DNA of 64,000 bases, from positions 62,001 to 126,000 of the forward strand of contig NZ_JAAOLX010000005.1 of NCBI RefSeq assembly GCF_011601265.1, given 5' to 3'. Below, in pieces: positions 1-8,256 of this stretch. The notes under the pieces were generated by a model. The model was not told the origin of the DNA and did not search any database. It worked only from the letters and a program-made list of their open reading frames with translations. Each line of letters begins with the position of its first letter. Position 1 is the stretch's first letter. The stretch is from Iodobacter violaceini (GTDB taxonomy: Bacteria > Pseudomonadota > Gammaproteobacteria > Burkholderiales > Chitinibacteraceae). The position numbers and the translations under genes were made by a program.

Positions 1-1
1 C

Positions 2-658
2 TTTACCGCGCAAGGTAAAGCACTGAATGAAGTGGCTTCCCGTGACGTGAAAGTACTGGTAGTGGGTAATCCAGCCAATACCAATGCTTACATTGCCATG
101 AAAAACGCGCCGGATCTAAACCCGGCTAACTTCACCGCCATGATGCGTCTGGATCACAACCGTGCCCTGACTCAAATCGCACAGAAAACATCTTCAGCGG
201 TAACCGATGTCAACAAGATGATCATCTGGGGCAATCACTCCGCTACTCAATACCCGGACCTGTTCCATGCAACAGTGAAAGGTCAAAGCGCTTCTGCCCT
301 GATCAATGATCAGAAATGGCTGGAAACAGACTTTATCCCTACTGTTCAGCAACGTGGCGCAGCCATTATTAAGGCTCGCGGTTTGTCTTCTGCAGCTTCT
401 GCAGCCAATGCGGCGATTGACCATATCCGTAACTGGGTACTTGGCACTACGGATGGTGACTGGGTCACGATGGGCGTTCCGGCCAATGGCGAGTATGGCT
501 ACAGCGATTTGATTTTTGGCTACCCTGTTACTTGTAAAGACGGCAAGTACACCATCGTTGAAGGGCTGGAAATCAGCGACTTCAGCCGTGCCCGTATGGA
601 TGCAAGCGCAAAAGAATTGTCTGAAGAGCGTGATGCAGTGAAGCACTTACTTGCTTAA
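2..658 (+). CDS. mdh: malate dehydrogenase, C-terminal part (5' end outside window)
   Basis: NAD-dependent malate dehydrogenase of the TCA cycle, interconverting malate and oxaloacetate in the cytoplasm. The reading frame is already open at base 2, so the N-terminal third (Rossmann NAD-binding glycine motif) lies before the window and 218 residues are visible. Seen directly: [19 protein letters not shown] (cofactor/substrate loop), [13 protein letters not shown] with the Asp and Arg of the active site, and [13 protein letters not shown] with the catalytic His. These match the roughly 327-residue bacterial MDH closely related to cytosolic eukaryotic enzymes. It is followed within 60 bases by a strong shared terminator. 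An internal GTG at 32 is not the start, because conserved sequence continues upstream of it. Confidence 0.97.
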   Translation, partial: FTAQGKALNEVASRDVKVLVVGNPANTNAYIAMKNAPDLNPANFTAMMRLDHNRALTQIAQKTSSAVTDVNKMIIWGNHSATQYPDLFHATVKGQSASALINDQKWLETDFIPTVQQRGAAIIKARGLSSAASAANAAIDHIRNWVLGTTDGDWVTMGVPANGEYGYSDLIFGYPVTCKDGKYTIVEGLEISDFSRARMDASAKELSEERDAVKHLLA

Positions 659-710
659 TTATTTTTAACTAAAAAATTTACGTTCTGTTGTATAAAGCAC
701 ACAACGTAAA

Positions 711-736
711 AAAGGCGAACCCGAGGGTTCGCCTTT
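711..736. terminator. bidirectional rho-independent terminator between mdh and nagE
   Basis: Perfect 11-bp stem AAAGGCGAACC / GGTTCGCCTTT with a 4-base loop (CGAG). It has a T run after it on the plus strand and an A run before it, which gives a T run on the minus strand. It sits between two convergent genes and serves both. Confidence 0.93.
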
Positions 737-758
737 TTCTATTCCCGCTAAAGCAGAC

Positions 759-2777
759 TTATTTCGCTTTAATGGTATAGAGCGCTGTCTTACCTGCTTC
801 TACATGGCCAGTTGCAAACTGTGCCACGCTGTCAAACTGATCAACATTGCTCAGCACAATCGGGCTGATGATTGAAACTGCATGTTGTGACAGGTATTCC
901 AGATCCAGCTCAAGCACCGCATCACCCGCTTTAACGCGTGAACCTTGCTCAAGTAAGCGTGTGAAACCCTTGCCGCCCAGCTTCACAGTATCCAGACCAA
1001 TGTGCACAATCAGCTCAGCACCATTATCTGCGATCAGTGCAAATGCATGGTTAGTGTTAAAGATTTTAGCAATCACACCATCCACAGGGGCCAGCACCAG
1101 ATTGCTGCTTGGACGAATCGCCAGACCTTCACCCACTGCCTTGCTGGAGAACGCAGCATCAGGCACATCCAGCAGCGTCACAACTTCGCCACTCAAAGGA
1201 GCAAGCAATACTAAATCGCCTGTTACTTTTTGAGCCGGAGCCGCAACAGCCGCCTTAGCAACAGGAGCCGCTGGCGCTGCAGCAGGGATTGCTGCGCTAA
1301 TACCTTTACCTGCCAGCAACTGAGTCATGCGTGTTGCAATCAGCTCGGCCTTTGGTCCAACGATAATTTGTACATTTTGTTTATTAAGCTTGATTACACC
1401 TGAAGCGCCAAGACGCTTAGCTGCAGCTTCATCCACGCCAGCAGTATCGTTCAGTGTTAAGCGCAGGCGTGTAATGCAAGCATCAATCGCCACAACGTTT
1501 GCGCCACCGCCAATCAAAGCGATATAAGCATGAGCCAGTGAATCTGTATCACCACTTACTGGCGAAGCATCACCTTCTGCAGCGCCTTCTTCTTCATCTT
1601 CCTGACCCGGTGTTTTCAAGTTGAACGCCTTGATCGCAAAACGGAAGCTGAAGTAGTAAATCGCAAAGAACGCAAAGCCTTGCACGATCAGCATCAGAAT
1701 ATCTTTAGCCAGCGGATTCTTAGTGGACAGCACCAAGTCAACCAAACCGGCACTGAAACCAAAACCAGCAATCCATTGCATACTTGCAGCGATATAAACT
1801 GACAAACCAGTCAGCACAGCATGCAGTAAGTAAAGCAGCGGAGCCACAAACATGAATGAGAATTCAAGCGGCTCTGTCACACCAGTAAAGAATGCAGCAA
1901 ATGCAGCAGCAATCATCAATGACGCAACGCGTGTTTTGTTTTGTGGTTTAGCAGAGTGATAAATAGCTAAAGCAGCACCTGGCAAACCGAACATCATGAT
2001 CGGGAAGAAACCAGCCTGATACATACCGGTTACACCCAGCACAGCCTTACCTTCAGCAAGGGACTTAGCGCCACCAAGGAAGTTAGGAATGTCGTTAATA
2101 CCCGCAACGTCGAACCAGAACACGCTGTTGAGTGCGTGATGCAAGCCAACCGGAATCAGCAGACGGTTAAAGAATGCATAGATACCGGCCCCCAGAGGGC
2201 CCATACCCATAATGCTTTCACCAAAATGTACCAAGCCATTAAATACAAGTGGCCAGATATACATCAGCGGGAAAGCCACAACCAGCATCACAACCGAAGT
2301 GACGATAGGCACTAAGCGGCGGCCACTAAAGAAAGCCAGTGCTTTATGCAGCTCAACACCACTAAAGCGGTTATAAAGCTCAGCAGAAATTACACCCACC
2401 AAAATACCAACAAACTGGTTGTTAATTTTGGCAAAGGCTTTAGGCACCTGATCCAAAGGGATACCCTGAATCTGCGAAACTGCGCCCGGTGAAAGTAATG
2501 TGGTCAGTACGTAATAACCAACCAAGCCAGATAAAGCCGCCGCACCGTCTTTATCTTTGGACATACCATAGGCAATACCAACAGCAAATAAAATCGACAT
2601 ATTGTCGATAATTGCAGCACCCGATTTAATCAGAAAGGCCGCTAATGCACTATTGCTCCCCCAGCCATTCGGGTCAATCCAATAACCGATACCCATTAAA
2701 ATAGCGGCGGCTGGCAGAGTCGCCACCGGCACCATCAGCGCACGGCCGATTTTCTGTAAATAGCCCAGAATATTCAT
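759..2777 (-). CDS. nagE: PTS N-acetylglucosamine-specific EIICBA transporter
   Basis: Inner-membrane phosphotransferase permease that imports and phosphorylates N-acetylglucosamine to GlcNAc-6-P. The 672 residues run EIIC (about 1-385, many membrane segments, with RLLIPVGLHHALN and GVTEPLEFSFMF), an acidic linker, EIIB (about 410-485, phospho-Cys434 in DACITRLRL) and EIIA (about 525-665, His577 and phospho-acceptor His592 in IVHIGLDTV). The start MNILGYLQKIGRAL and the tail are very close to E. coli NagE (about 648 aa), and the FNLKTPG-acidic junction is also shared, so GlcNAc is preferred over glucose. No nagA, nagB, EI or HPr gene is in the window, so it stands alone here. ATG is preceded by AAGGGGA. 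A chitin-degrading lifestyle is a reasonable inference. Confidence 0.93.
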   Translation of the reverse strand: MNILGYLQKIGRALMVPVATLPAAAILMGIGYWIDPNGWGSNSALAAFLIKSGAAIIDNMSILFAVGIAYGMSKDKDGAAALSGLVGYYVLTTLLSPGAVSQIQGIPLDQVPKAFAKINNQFVGILVGVISAELYNRFSGVELHKALAFFSGRRLVPIVTSVVMLVVAFPLMYIWPLVFNGLVHFGESIMGMGPLGAGIYAFFNRLLIPVGLHHALNSVFWFDVAGINDIPNFLGGAKSLAEGKAVLGVTGMYQAGFFPIMMFGLPGAALAIYHSAKPQNKTRVASLMIAAAFAAFFTGVTEPLEFSFMFVAPLLYLLHAVLTGLSVYIAASMQWIAGFGFSAGLVDLVLSTKNPLAKDILMLIVQGFAFFAIYYFSFRFAIKAFNLKTPGQEDEEEGAAEGDASPVSGDTDSLAHAYIALIGGGANVVAIDACITRLRLTLNDTAGVDEAAAKRLGASGVIKLNKQNVQIIVGPKAELIATRMTQLLAGKGISAAIPAAAPAAPVAKAAVAAPAQKVTGDLVLLAPLSGEVVTLLDVPDAAFSSKAVGEGLAIRPSSNLVLAPVDGVIAKIFNTNHAFALIADNGAELIVHIGLDTVKLGGKGFTRLLEQGSRVKAGDAVLELDLEYLSQHAVSIISPIVLSNVDQFDSVAQFATGHVEAGKTALYTIKAK

Positions 2778-3288
2778 AACATCCCCTTTTTATCTTGCTC
2801 AAGCAACGAGTGTAAGCGCAGCTCTAATCGTTGAATAACCGTTTTGAAGTGCGAGGTGGCAAAGTTGTCATAACCTTTGCAAGTGACCGTAGTCGATACA
2901 CCTTACATCACCAAACAAGCTGGATTATTCACTGCGCGGTAGTAATTGGCAATCAAAAGATAAACAAGCCCTTGTATAAAAATGACTTGCGCTAACAAAT
3001 AGCAAGAATATGAAAAAAATAATGCACTAAATTAAAACAATCTGACAAATTTCATTAACATAAAACAAATGCTTAACAAATAAATAATCAAAAAAACCGC
3101 ATGATTAATCACTTATTTTTACGCATTAAAATCTACAGAATTCACCTTACGCAGGTATTGAGAAAACTCAAATGCCGGGATCATTCCGGCTGCAACTTAC
3201 CTTTTGTTACTTTTCTCCCCGCCGGGACAATCCAAAATCAGCCCCTTGCAACAAAAAATTACAAAGCAATAAATAAACGCAAATAAAA
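2778..3288. other. AT-rich intergenic leader region of nagE
   Basis: About 510 bases without a credible gene. The only feature I can support is the inverted repeat at 2859-2880. The stretch 2980-3110 is strongly AT-rich. An open frame at 3101-3286 has no codon bias, no ribosome site and no recognisable product, so it is not called. Confidence 0.6.
2859..2880. promoter_or_regulatory. inverted repeat upstream of nagE, possible operator
   Basis: GCAAAG-N10-CTTTGC lies about 80-100 bases upstream of the nagE ATG. Arm length and position suit a repressor site, but it does not match a GlcNAc-regulator consensus I can recall. I could not define a convincing -35/-10 pair in this leader. Confidence 0.3.
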
Positions 3289-3310
3289 AGCAGCCCGCGA
3301 ACGGGCTGCT
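3289..3310. terminator. bidirectional rho-independent terminator
   Basis: Perfect 9-bp stem AGCAGCCCG / CGGGCTGCT with loop CGAA. It is flanked by ATTTTT on the plus side and AAATAAAA on the other side (TTTTATTT on minus). It lies 55 bases after the cydX stop in the direction of cyd transcription, so it closes the cyd operon and insulates nagE. Confidence 0.88.
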
Positions 3311-3364
3311 AATTTTTCTCTCAGCAACATTTATTTGACATAAAACAAAGAAACCAACAATCGC

Positions 3365-3511
3365 CTATTTCTTACCATACTTTTCAAAGCGCTCCTGCGC
3401 CTCTGTTTCTTTTTCGCCCCCAAATGCATGCGTACTCTCAAACCACATTACATTGATCAGGCCAAAAGCCAGGGCCAGACCCACACCCAAAATCCAGGAA
3501 AAATACCACAT
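3365..3511 (-). CDS. cydX: cytochrome bd oxidase small subunit CydX
   Basis: Single-span inner-membrane peptide of the cytochrome bd quinol oxidase, needed for stability and activity of the CydAB core. The 48 residues start MWYFSWILGVGLALAFGL, the hallmark CydX N terminus, followed by one membrane helix and a charged tail. I chose the ATG at 3511 rather than an upstream in-frame TTG because family members begin at MWYF and GGGG lies just upstream of the ATG. It is the last gene of the operon, 95 bases after cydB. The tail (about 20 residues, GEKETEAQERFEKYGKK) is longer and more charged than in E. coli CydX (37 aa). Confidence 0.92.
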   Translation of the reverse strand: MWYFSWILGVGLALAFGLINVMWFESTHAFGGEKETEAQERFEKYGKK

Positions 3512-3606
3512 TTGCACACCCCATTTTGCTGATTTCTTTAACCACAAAGAAGCTCTGATGAATACAAGCCCGCCATCCGGGCCTGCCTTTATGGCACTGA
3601 AATAAA

Positions 3607-4740
3607 TTAATAACTGTGAGTATCTTCCTGAAGCCGCTTAACAGACACCGGCCCGCGCATCACCCGATAAACCCATGCGGTATACATCATAATAATCGGC
3701 ACAAAGATCACCACTACACCCAGCATCACACCCAAGGTTTTCTGGCTGGATACAGCATCCCAAACAGTCAGGCTGGATGCGGCATCTAATGTAGAAGGCA
3801 GAATAAACGGGAATAAAGCAATTGCCGTAGTGCACAGCACCGCCACACTGGCCATGCCACTTAAAATAAACGCAATCAGCGGTGAATGCCGCCAGCTGGC
3901 AAATGCCGCCAGTAAAGCTGCAACCACACCCGCAGCCGGAACCAGCCAGGCCGATGGATAAAGACTGAAGTTACTTAACCATGCCCCTTTTACGATGGCC
4001 ACTGTTTTATCCAGCGGATTAAGTGCATCGCCCGCAGGCCCCATCCTCACAATCTGCCATGCATCCAGCTCTTTAAGCCATACACCGCCCAAAGCGAACA
4101 AGAGAGCCAAAGCGCAGCCGGCAATGATGGTTGCCTTTCTCGCCCTTTCCTGCACTTGATCCCGGGTTTTCACCGTTAAGAAACTTGCGCCGTGCAAGAT
4201 CAGCATGGCAATGGCTGCCAAACCACAATAGAGCGAGAATGGATTTAATAAATCATAAAAATGCCCCGAATAACTCACCCGCAGACTATCGTCAAACTGA
4301 AATGGCAGGCCGATAAATAAATTGCCTATCGCCACACCAAACACCAGCGTGGGCACCACACTCCCCACAAACAGCGCCCAATCCCAGCCACTGCGCCAGC
4401 GCGGGTTTTCCAGCTTGCTGCGATAATCAAAACCAACCGGACGTAAAAACAGGGCAAACAGTACAAACATCAGCGCAACATACATCACCGAAAACGCTGC
4501 TGCATACAACAGGGGCCATGCCGCAAATAAAGCAGCCCCCACCGTAACCAGCCAAACCTGATTCCCCTCCCAGGTTGGCCCAACCGAGTTAATAACCAGG
4601 CGGCGCTCCTCATCCGTTTTGCCAACAAAAGGCAATAAAATAGCCACACCCAGATCAAAACCACCGGTAAGGGTAAAACCAATGAGCAGAAAAACCATCA
4701 ACCCCCACCAAATCAACTTCAAGACTTCATAATCGAGCAT
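3607..4740 (-). CDS. cydB: cytochrome bd ubiquinol oxidase subunit II
   Basis: Subunit II of the high-affinity terminal oxidase, an integral membrane protein pairing with CydA. The 377 residues begin [19 protein letters not shown] and contain [13 protein letters not shown] and the FDLGVA segment typical of CydB, with about eight to nine predicted membrane helices. Length equals the usual 378 or so. A Shine-Dalgarno AAGGA overlaps the cydA stop region, 9 bases separate the two genes, and the pair should be translated together. Confidence 0.96.
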   Translation of the reverse strand: MLDYEVLKLIWWGLMVFLLIGFTLTGGFDLGVAILLPFVGKTDEERRLVINSVGPTWEGNQVWLVTVGAALFAAWPLLYAAAFSVMYVALMFVLFALFLRPVGFDYRSKLENPRWRSGWDWALFVGSVVPTLVFGVAIGNLFIGLPFQFDDSLRVSYSGHFYDLLNPFSLYCGLAAIAMLILHGASFLTVKTRDQVQERARKATIIAGCALALLFALGGVWLKELDAWQIVRMGPAGDALNPLDKTVAIVKGAWLSNFSLYPSAWLVPAAGVVAALLAAFASWRHSPLIAFILSGMASVAVLCTTAIALFPFILPSTLDAASSLTVWDAVSSQKTLGVMLGVVVIFVPIIMMYTAWVYRVMRGPVSVKRLQEDTHSY

Positions 4741-4749
4741 GATTTTTCC

Positions 4750-6306
4750 TTAAGCGTGCGAAGTTTTTTCACCAAAATAACGCCCTGTATGCAGGCTGGC
4801 CGGCCCAAGGCGGATATATTTCAGCATCAGATACATTTCTATCGCAAACAGGCTGGTATACATCAGCGTTAAGCCAATCATACTGAAATGCAATTGCCCG
4901 CTGCTCAGCGCAGAAGCCGACATAAAGGTGGGCAGAATGCCCGATATTGTCCACGGCTGACGGCCATACTCAGCCACCAGCCAGCCCGCTTCAATTGCCA
5001 CCCATGGCAGTGGAATCGACCATACAGCCAGGTGCAATAACCAGCGTTGCGGAGCGAGATTCCTTTTGGCCAGGAAATAAAACGACATACTAAAAATAAA
5101 TAAGAACAGCATCCCCAGCCCTACCATAATGCGGAAAGACCAGAAAATAGGCGCAACATTGGGAATCGTATCTGCGGCGGCTGCTTTAATTTGTGCAGGC
5201 GTTGCATCCACCACATTGCTGGTATATTTTTTCAGCAATAAGCCATAGCCCAGATCCGCCTTATGCGCTTCAAATGCATCATGGGCCGTTTTATCACCTG
5301 CCTTTAAACGGGTTAATGCTGCATAAGCCTGAATACCATTCCTGACTCTTTGCTCGTATTCAATTTTTAAATCTTTAATCCCGGTTACTTTTTCCGTTGT
5401 TGAGCGGGTGGCAATTAAGCCCAGCGCGTAGGGAATACTCACCTCAAAATCAACGCGTTCTTCTTTTTGATTCGGAATCCCAAACAAAGTTAATGCGGCA
5501 GGCGCAGGCTGCGTATCCCACTGCCCTTCCATTGCCGCCAGCTTGACTTTCTGCACTTCACCCGTGGTGTAGCCGGATTCATCCCCCAGCACAATCACAG
5601 ATAAAATAGATGCAAGGCCAAATGCTGAAGCAATGGCAAAAGAGCGCAGCGCAAAACCTGTATCCCTTGCTTTTAACAGATACCAGCTGGATACCCCCAG
5701 CACAAACATAGAGGCCGCCACATAACCCGCCGCCACGGTATGCACAAACTTAACCTGTGCTACCGGGTTAAAAAACACCTCGGCCAGACTGGTTAATTCC
5801 ATTCGCATGGTAATGTAATTAAATTCGGCGCCAACCGGATTTTGCATCCAGCCATTGGCAATCAAAATCCATAAGGCCGAAATATTTGACCCCAGCGCCA
5901 CTAAAAAAGTGACGCCCAGATGTTGTACTTTTGAAAGCCTGTCCCAGCCAAAAAAGAATAAACCTACAAAGGTAGATTCCAAAAAGAAGGCCATCATGCC
6001 TTCAATCGCTAATGGCACGCCAAATATGTCGCCCACATAATGCGAGTAATAGGCCCAGTTTGTTCCAAACTGAAATTCAAGGGTTAAGCCTGTTGTGACC
6101 CCCATTGCAAAATTAATACCAAATAACTTTCCCCAGAACCGGGTCATGTCCTTATATATTTCTTTACCTGTCATCACATAGGCGGCTTCACAGATCACCA
6201 ATATCCATGACAAGCCCATTGTTAATGGCACAAATAAAAAATGGAACATCGCGGTTAATCCAAATTGCATACGCGACAATTCCACCACTTCAGCAGCGGG
6301 AATCAT
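4750..6306 (-). CDS. cydA: cytochrome bd ubiquinol oxidase subunit I
   Basis: Haem-carrying subunit I that oxidises quinol and reduces oxygen at high affinity without pumping protons. The 518 residues include ELSRMQFGLTAMFHFLFVP (haem b595/d ligand region), GTNWAYYSHYVGDIFG, the GYTTGEVQKVKLAAMEGQW Q-loop with TQPAPA, and WVAIEAGWLVAEYGRQPW. I set the start at the ATG at 6306, preceded by AGGA seven bases away. A TTG 42 bases further upstream would add 14 residues that family members lack. Short Q-loop, E. coli-like class. Second gene after cydP in a regulator-cydP-cydA-cydB-cydX operon. Confidence 0.97.
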   Translation of the reverse strand: MIPAAEVVELSRMQFGLTAMFHFLFVPLTMGLSWILVICEAAYVMTGKEIYKDMTRFWGKLFGINFAMGVTTGLTLEFQFGTNWAYYSHYVGDIFGVPLAIEGMMAFFLESTFVGLFFFGWDRLSKVQHLGVTFLVALGSNISALWILIANGWMQNPVGAEFNYITMRMELTSLAEVFFNPVAQVKFVHTVAAGYVAASMFVLGVSSWYLLKARDTGFALRSFAIASAFGLASILSVIVLGDESGYTTGEVQKVKLAAMEGQWDTQPAPAALTLFGIPNQKEERVDFEVSIPYALGLIATRSTTEKVTGIKDLKIEYEQRVRNGIQAYAALTRLKAGDKTAHDAFEAHKADLGYGLLLKKYTSNVVDATPAQIKAAAADTIPNVAPIFWSFRIMVGLGMLFLFIFSMSFYFLAKRNLAPQRWLLHLAVWSIPLPWVAIEAGWLVAEYGRQPWTISGILPTFMSASALSSGQLHFSMIGLTLMYTSLFAIEMYLMLKYIRLGPASLHTGRYFGEKTSHA

Positions 6307-6432
6307 AAAAGTGTCCTGTGTAATGATTAACTTGGTTCTGGAAAACAAGCTCCCCGCCCGGGCGAAGCCATGAAATGTTTACCCTGTCACCCGATGCAAA
6401 CACCCATCAGGCTATACCGGTAATCGATTCAG

Positions 6433-6618
6433 CTAACGCTGAGCCGGAGCAGAAGCCGCACTCGTAAACCGCTCTGTCATCATGGATTGCGGCACCAGCA
6501 TATGACGGGCAACAGGCTGAGAAAAAAAGCACTTCCAAATCACAAATAACAAGGCCATTTTAATCAGCAAAATAATGGTGATTTCTTGCCACAAAGGCAG
6601 ACGCTTGCTTATTTGCAT
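6433..6618 (-). CDS. cydP: small membrane protein, putative cytochrome bd accessory subunit CydP
   Basis: A 61-residue protein with one hydrophobic helix, LPLWQEITIILLIKMALLF, followed by VIWKCFFSQP and a polar tail. Size, the E-I-x-x-x-L-x-I-K-x-A-L pattern and position between a GbsR-type regulator and cydA fit the proposed small subunit CydP of betaproteobacterial bd oxidases. That assignment is from recalled family features, not an alignment. Start ATG at 6618, two bases after the regulator stop, with AGGGA upstream. A 126-base gap separates it from cydA. Confidence 0.72.
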   Translation of the reverse strand: MQISKRLPLWQEITIILLIKMALLFVIWKCFFSQPVARHMLVPQSMMTERFTSAASAPAQR

Positions 6619-6620
6619 AG

Positions 6621-7172
6621 TTAATCCCTGTTTCCTGGCCGCAACGCTCCGGCAAAGCTCAATACTTTTTGCACCTTAGAACCCAGGCGCATCAAGTTTT
6701 CTAAGGTTTCCGGTGAGAGATGCTGCACCTCGTCAAACCAGCCTGTCGCCAGCTCAATCAGCTCGTGCATTTCGCGCATACGTTGCTGAGCATGGCGGTC
6801 TTCATCGCTCATAGCCTCGTCCATGAGGGCATCGCGCAGCAAAGTCAGCGTGGGCTCGATTTCGCGCTTGCGCTTTTCCTCGACCAAAGAGCGGAATATC
6901 TCCCAAACATCTTTTGGCGTTTCAAAATAATCACGCCTGTCACCTGGCTTATGCACTAATTTGCACAGCTTCCAGGACAACAACTCTTTCATTCCCATGC
7001 TGACATTGGAGCGGGAAAAACCAAGCTGCTCGGCAATTTCATCTGAATTCAATGGCTTAGGCGATAGAAACAGTAACGCATACATTTGCCCTACTGTGCG
7101 ATTCACCCCCCAACGGCTGCCCATTTCACCAAAATGCAAAACAAATCGTTCATTAATCGGCGAGAGGTTCAT
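6621..7172 (-). CDS. GbsR/MarR-family transcriptional regulator of the cyd operon
   Basis: A 183-residue cytoplasmic DNA-binding protein. A winged helix-turn-helix occupies about residues 25-90 (RTVGQMYALLFLS, DEIAEQLGFSRSNVSMGMKEL as recognition region, GDRRDYFE wing). A long helical dimerisation tail follows, typical of the GbsR branch of MarR-like regulators. It is the first gene of the operon leading into cydP-cydA-cydB-cydX, so it most likely controls oxidase expression. An 18-bp palindrome 13 bases upstream of its ATG overlaps its own promoter, pointing to autoregulation. The signal sensed is unknown. Confidence 0.85.
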   Translation of the reverse strand: MNLSPINERFVLHFGEMGSRWGVNRTVGQMYALLFLSPKPLNSDEIAEQLGFSRSNVSMGMKELLSWKLCKLVHKPGDRRDYFETPKDVWEIFRSLVEEKRKREIEPTLTLLRDALMDEAMSDEDRHAQQRMREMHELIELATGWFDEVQHLSPETLENLMRLGSKVQKVLSFAGALRPGNRD

Positions 7173-7184
7173 AATCGTTCCAAT

Positions 7185-7202
7185 TTTCAGTAATTACTGA
7201 AA
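7185..7202. promoter_or_regulatory. 18-bp perfect palindrome, likely operator of the GbsR-type regulator
   Basis: TTTCAGTAATTACTGAAA is self-complementary over all 18 bases. It overlaps the end of the predicted -10 element and the expected transcription start of the regulator-cyd operon, the classic position for a repressor site of a dimeric MarR-like protein. Confidence 0.75.
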
Positions 7203-7230
7203 TTATAGAAACTTCTTTGATTATAAGCAA
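7202..7230 (-). promoter_or_regulatory. sigma-70 promoter of the regulator-cyd operon
   Basis: On the minus strand: -35 TTGCTT (7230-7225), 17-base spacer, perfect -10 TATAAT (7207-7202). The expected start is near 7195, leaving a leader of about 22 bases before the ATG at 7172. Confidence 0.6.
7217..7230. promoter_or_regulatory. FNR/ANR-like box near the cyd promoter
   Basis: TTGAT-TATA-AGCAA matches TTGAT-N4-ATCAA at 9 of 10 positions. It overlaps the -35 of the minus-strand promoter, so an FNR-type protein there would be expected to interfere rather than act as a class II activator. It could alternatively serve the divergent yqhA. Confidence 0.45.
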
Positions 7231-7405
7231 TACAAAACTTTCCCGCTTAGAGCAGGCAAGCAGATGGCATAATCTCTGCGCGCCCAGTCATACCGGCCCG
7301 CAACGGGCAAGCGACCTGCGCGATGGCATACTGAACCCCGCTGTTTAAATCTTGCTTTGCTTGCAAAGAGACGCCATGATTACAGCCTCATTTTGGAGGC
7401 AGTAA

Positions 7406-7918
7406 ATGCAAAACCGTGTTGAAGATATTTTGGAAAGGATTATTTTTCAGAGCCGATGGCTGCTGGCGCCCTTTTATTTAGCGCTGATTCTGGGTCTGCT
7501 TGCCCTGTTTGCCAAAATGATTAAAGAATTATTTGGTATGTTTAATGCGCTGATTTATGGAGATGGCAATTTAATTATTGCCATCTTAGGCATGGTAGAC
7601 GTTACCCTGGTGGCCAACCTTTTATTAATTGTGATTTTCAGCGGATATGAAAATTTCATATCGAAACTTGATATTGCCCACAGCTCGGTTGATAAGCCAT
7701 CGTGGATGGGAAAAGTAAGCTATGCGGATTTAAAGCTGAAATTAATTGGCTCAATTGTGGCCATTTCAGCCATTGATTTGCTTAAAGCATTTATGAATAT
7801 TAAATCCACCGATCACACAGAGCTGGCATGGTTAATCGGCATCCACCTGACCTTTGTGATTTCCGGGGTATTATTTGCCGTGATGGACAGAATTGCGGCA
7901 GGCAGCCCGAAGCATTAA
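7406..7918 (+). CDS. yqhA: YqhA family (UPF0114) inner-membrane protein
   Basis: A 170-residue integral membrane protein with four hydrophobic segments (about 18-36, 52-80, 108-130, 140-160). Motifs SRWLLAPFYL, DVTLVANLLLIVIFSGYENF and LIGIHLTFVISGVLFAVMDR correspond closely to E. coli YqhA. The biochemical function of the family is not established. Start ATG is preceded by GGAGG. That ribosome site lies inside a nine-codon open frame at 7376-7405 whose TAA directly abuts the ATG. It is divergent from the cyd operon. Confidence 0.9.
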   Translation: MQNRVEDILERIIFQSRWLLAPFYLALILGLLALFAKMIKELFGMFNALIYGDGNLIIAILGMVDVTLVANLLLIVIFSGYENFISKLDIAHSSVDKPSWMGKVSYADLKLKLIGSIVAISAIDLLKAFMNIKSTDHTELAWLIGIHLTFVISGVLFAVMDRIAAGSPKH

Positions 7919-7948
7919 CAGCTTGGCAAAAAGATAATCATTAAGCAG

Positions 7949-8003
7949 ATTCTGTTCACCACTTCAGGCGATGCACTCTTATTCTGAGGCTGGTGAACAG
8001 AAT
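7949..8003. repeat. long inverted repeat between yqhA and fliJ
   Basis: Perfect 13-base arms ATTCTGTTCACCA (7949-7961) and TGGTGAACAGAAT (7991-8003), extended inward by six more pairs with one bulge. No T run follows on either strand, so it is not a standard terminator. It could be an mRNA-stabilising hairpin between convergent genes or a small palindromic repeat. Confidence 0.7.
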
Positions 8004-8186
8004 GTTTAACAGACAATTTGCAATCAATCAGAGTGCGGCCTGGCAATCAATACATGCCAGCAGCAAGCCAATATGCCATAGGCAAAAAAGCCAGACATTT
8101 ACCCTGATATGCATTTGAGATAATCATGAACTGATTAAAAATAAGGCAGCTGTTTTTTTACCCTATAAAACAGCACACTAAGACAG

Positions 8187-8232
8187 TTATCCACATCTTA
8201 TCCTTACTCAGACAAGATTTATCCGTGGATAA
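8187..8232. promoter_or_regulatory. cluster of DnaA-box-like 9-mers
   Basis: TTATCCACA (8187-8195, perfect consensus), TTATCCTTA shortly after, and CGTGGATAA (8224-8232, reverse orientation, one mismatch) lie within 46 bases just downstream of fliJ. No origin genes are nearby and the rest of 7919-8256 holds no gene, so this may be chance. Confidence 0.25.
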
Positions 8233-8256
8233 AGCAGAAGATATCAACATACAGAA

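Noticed and set aside
3101-3286. 61-codon open frame upstream of nagE
   Set aside because: AT-rich, no ribosome site, no recognisable motif, and it runs up to a terminator. Treated as spacer.
2778-3288. Riboswitch in the nagE leader
   Set aside because: No recognisable conserved riboswitch core or a terminator/antiterminator pair before nagE. The nearby hairpin closes the cyd operon.
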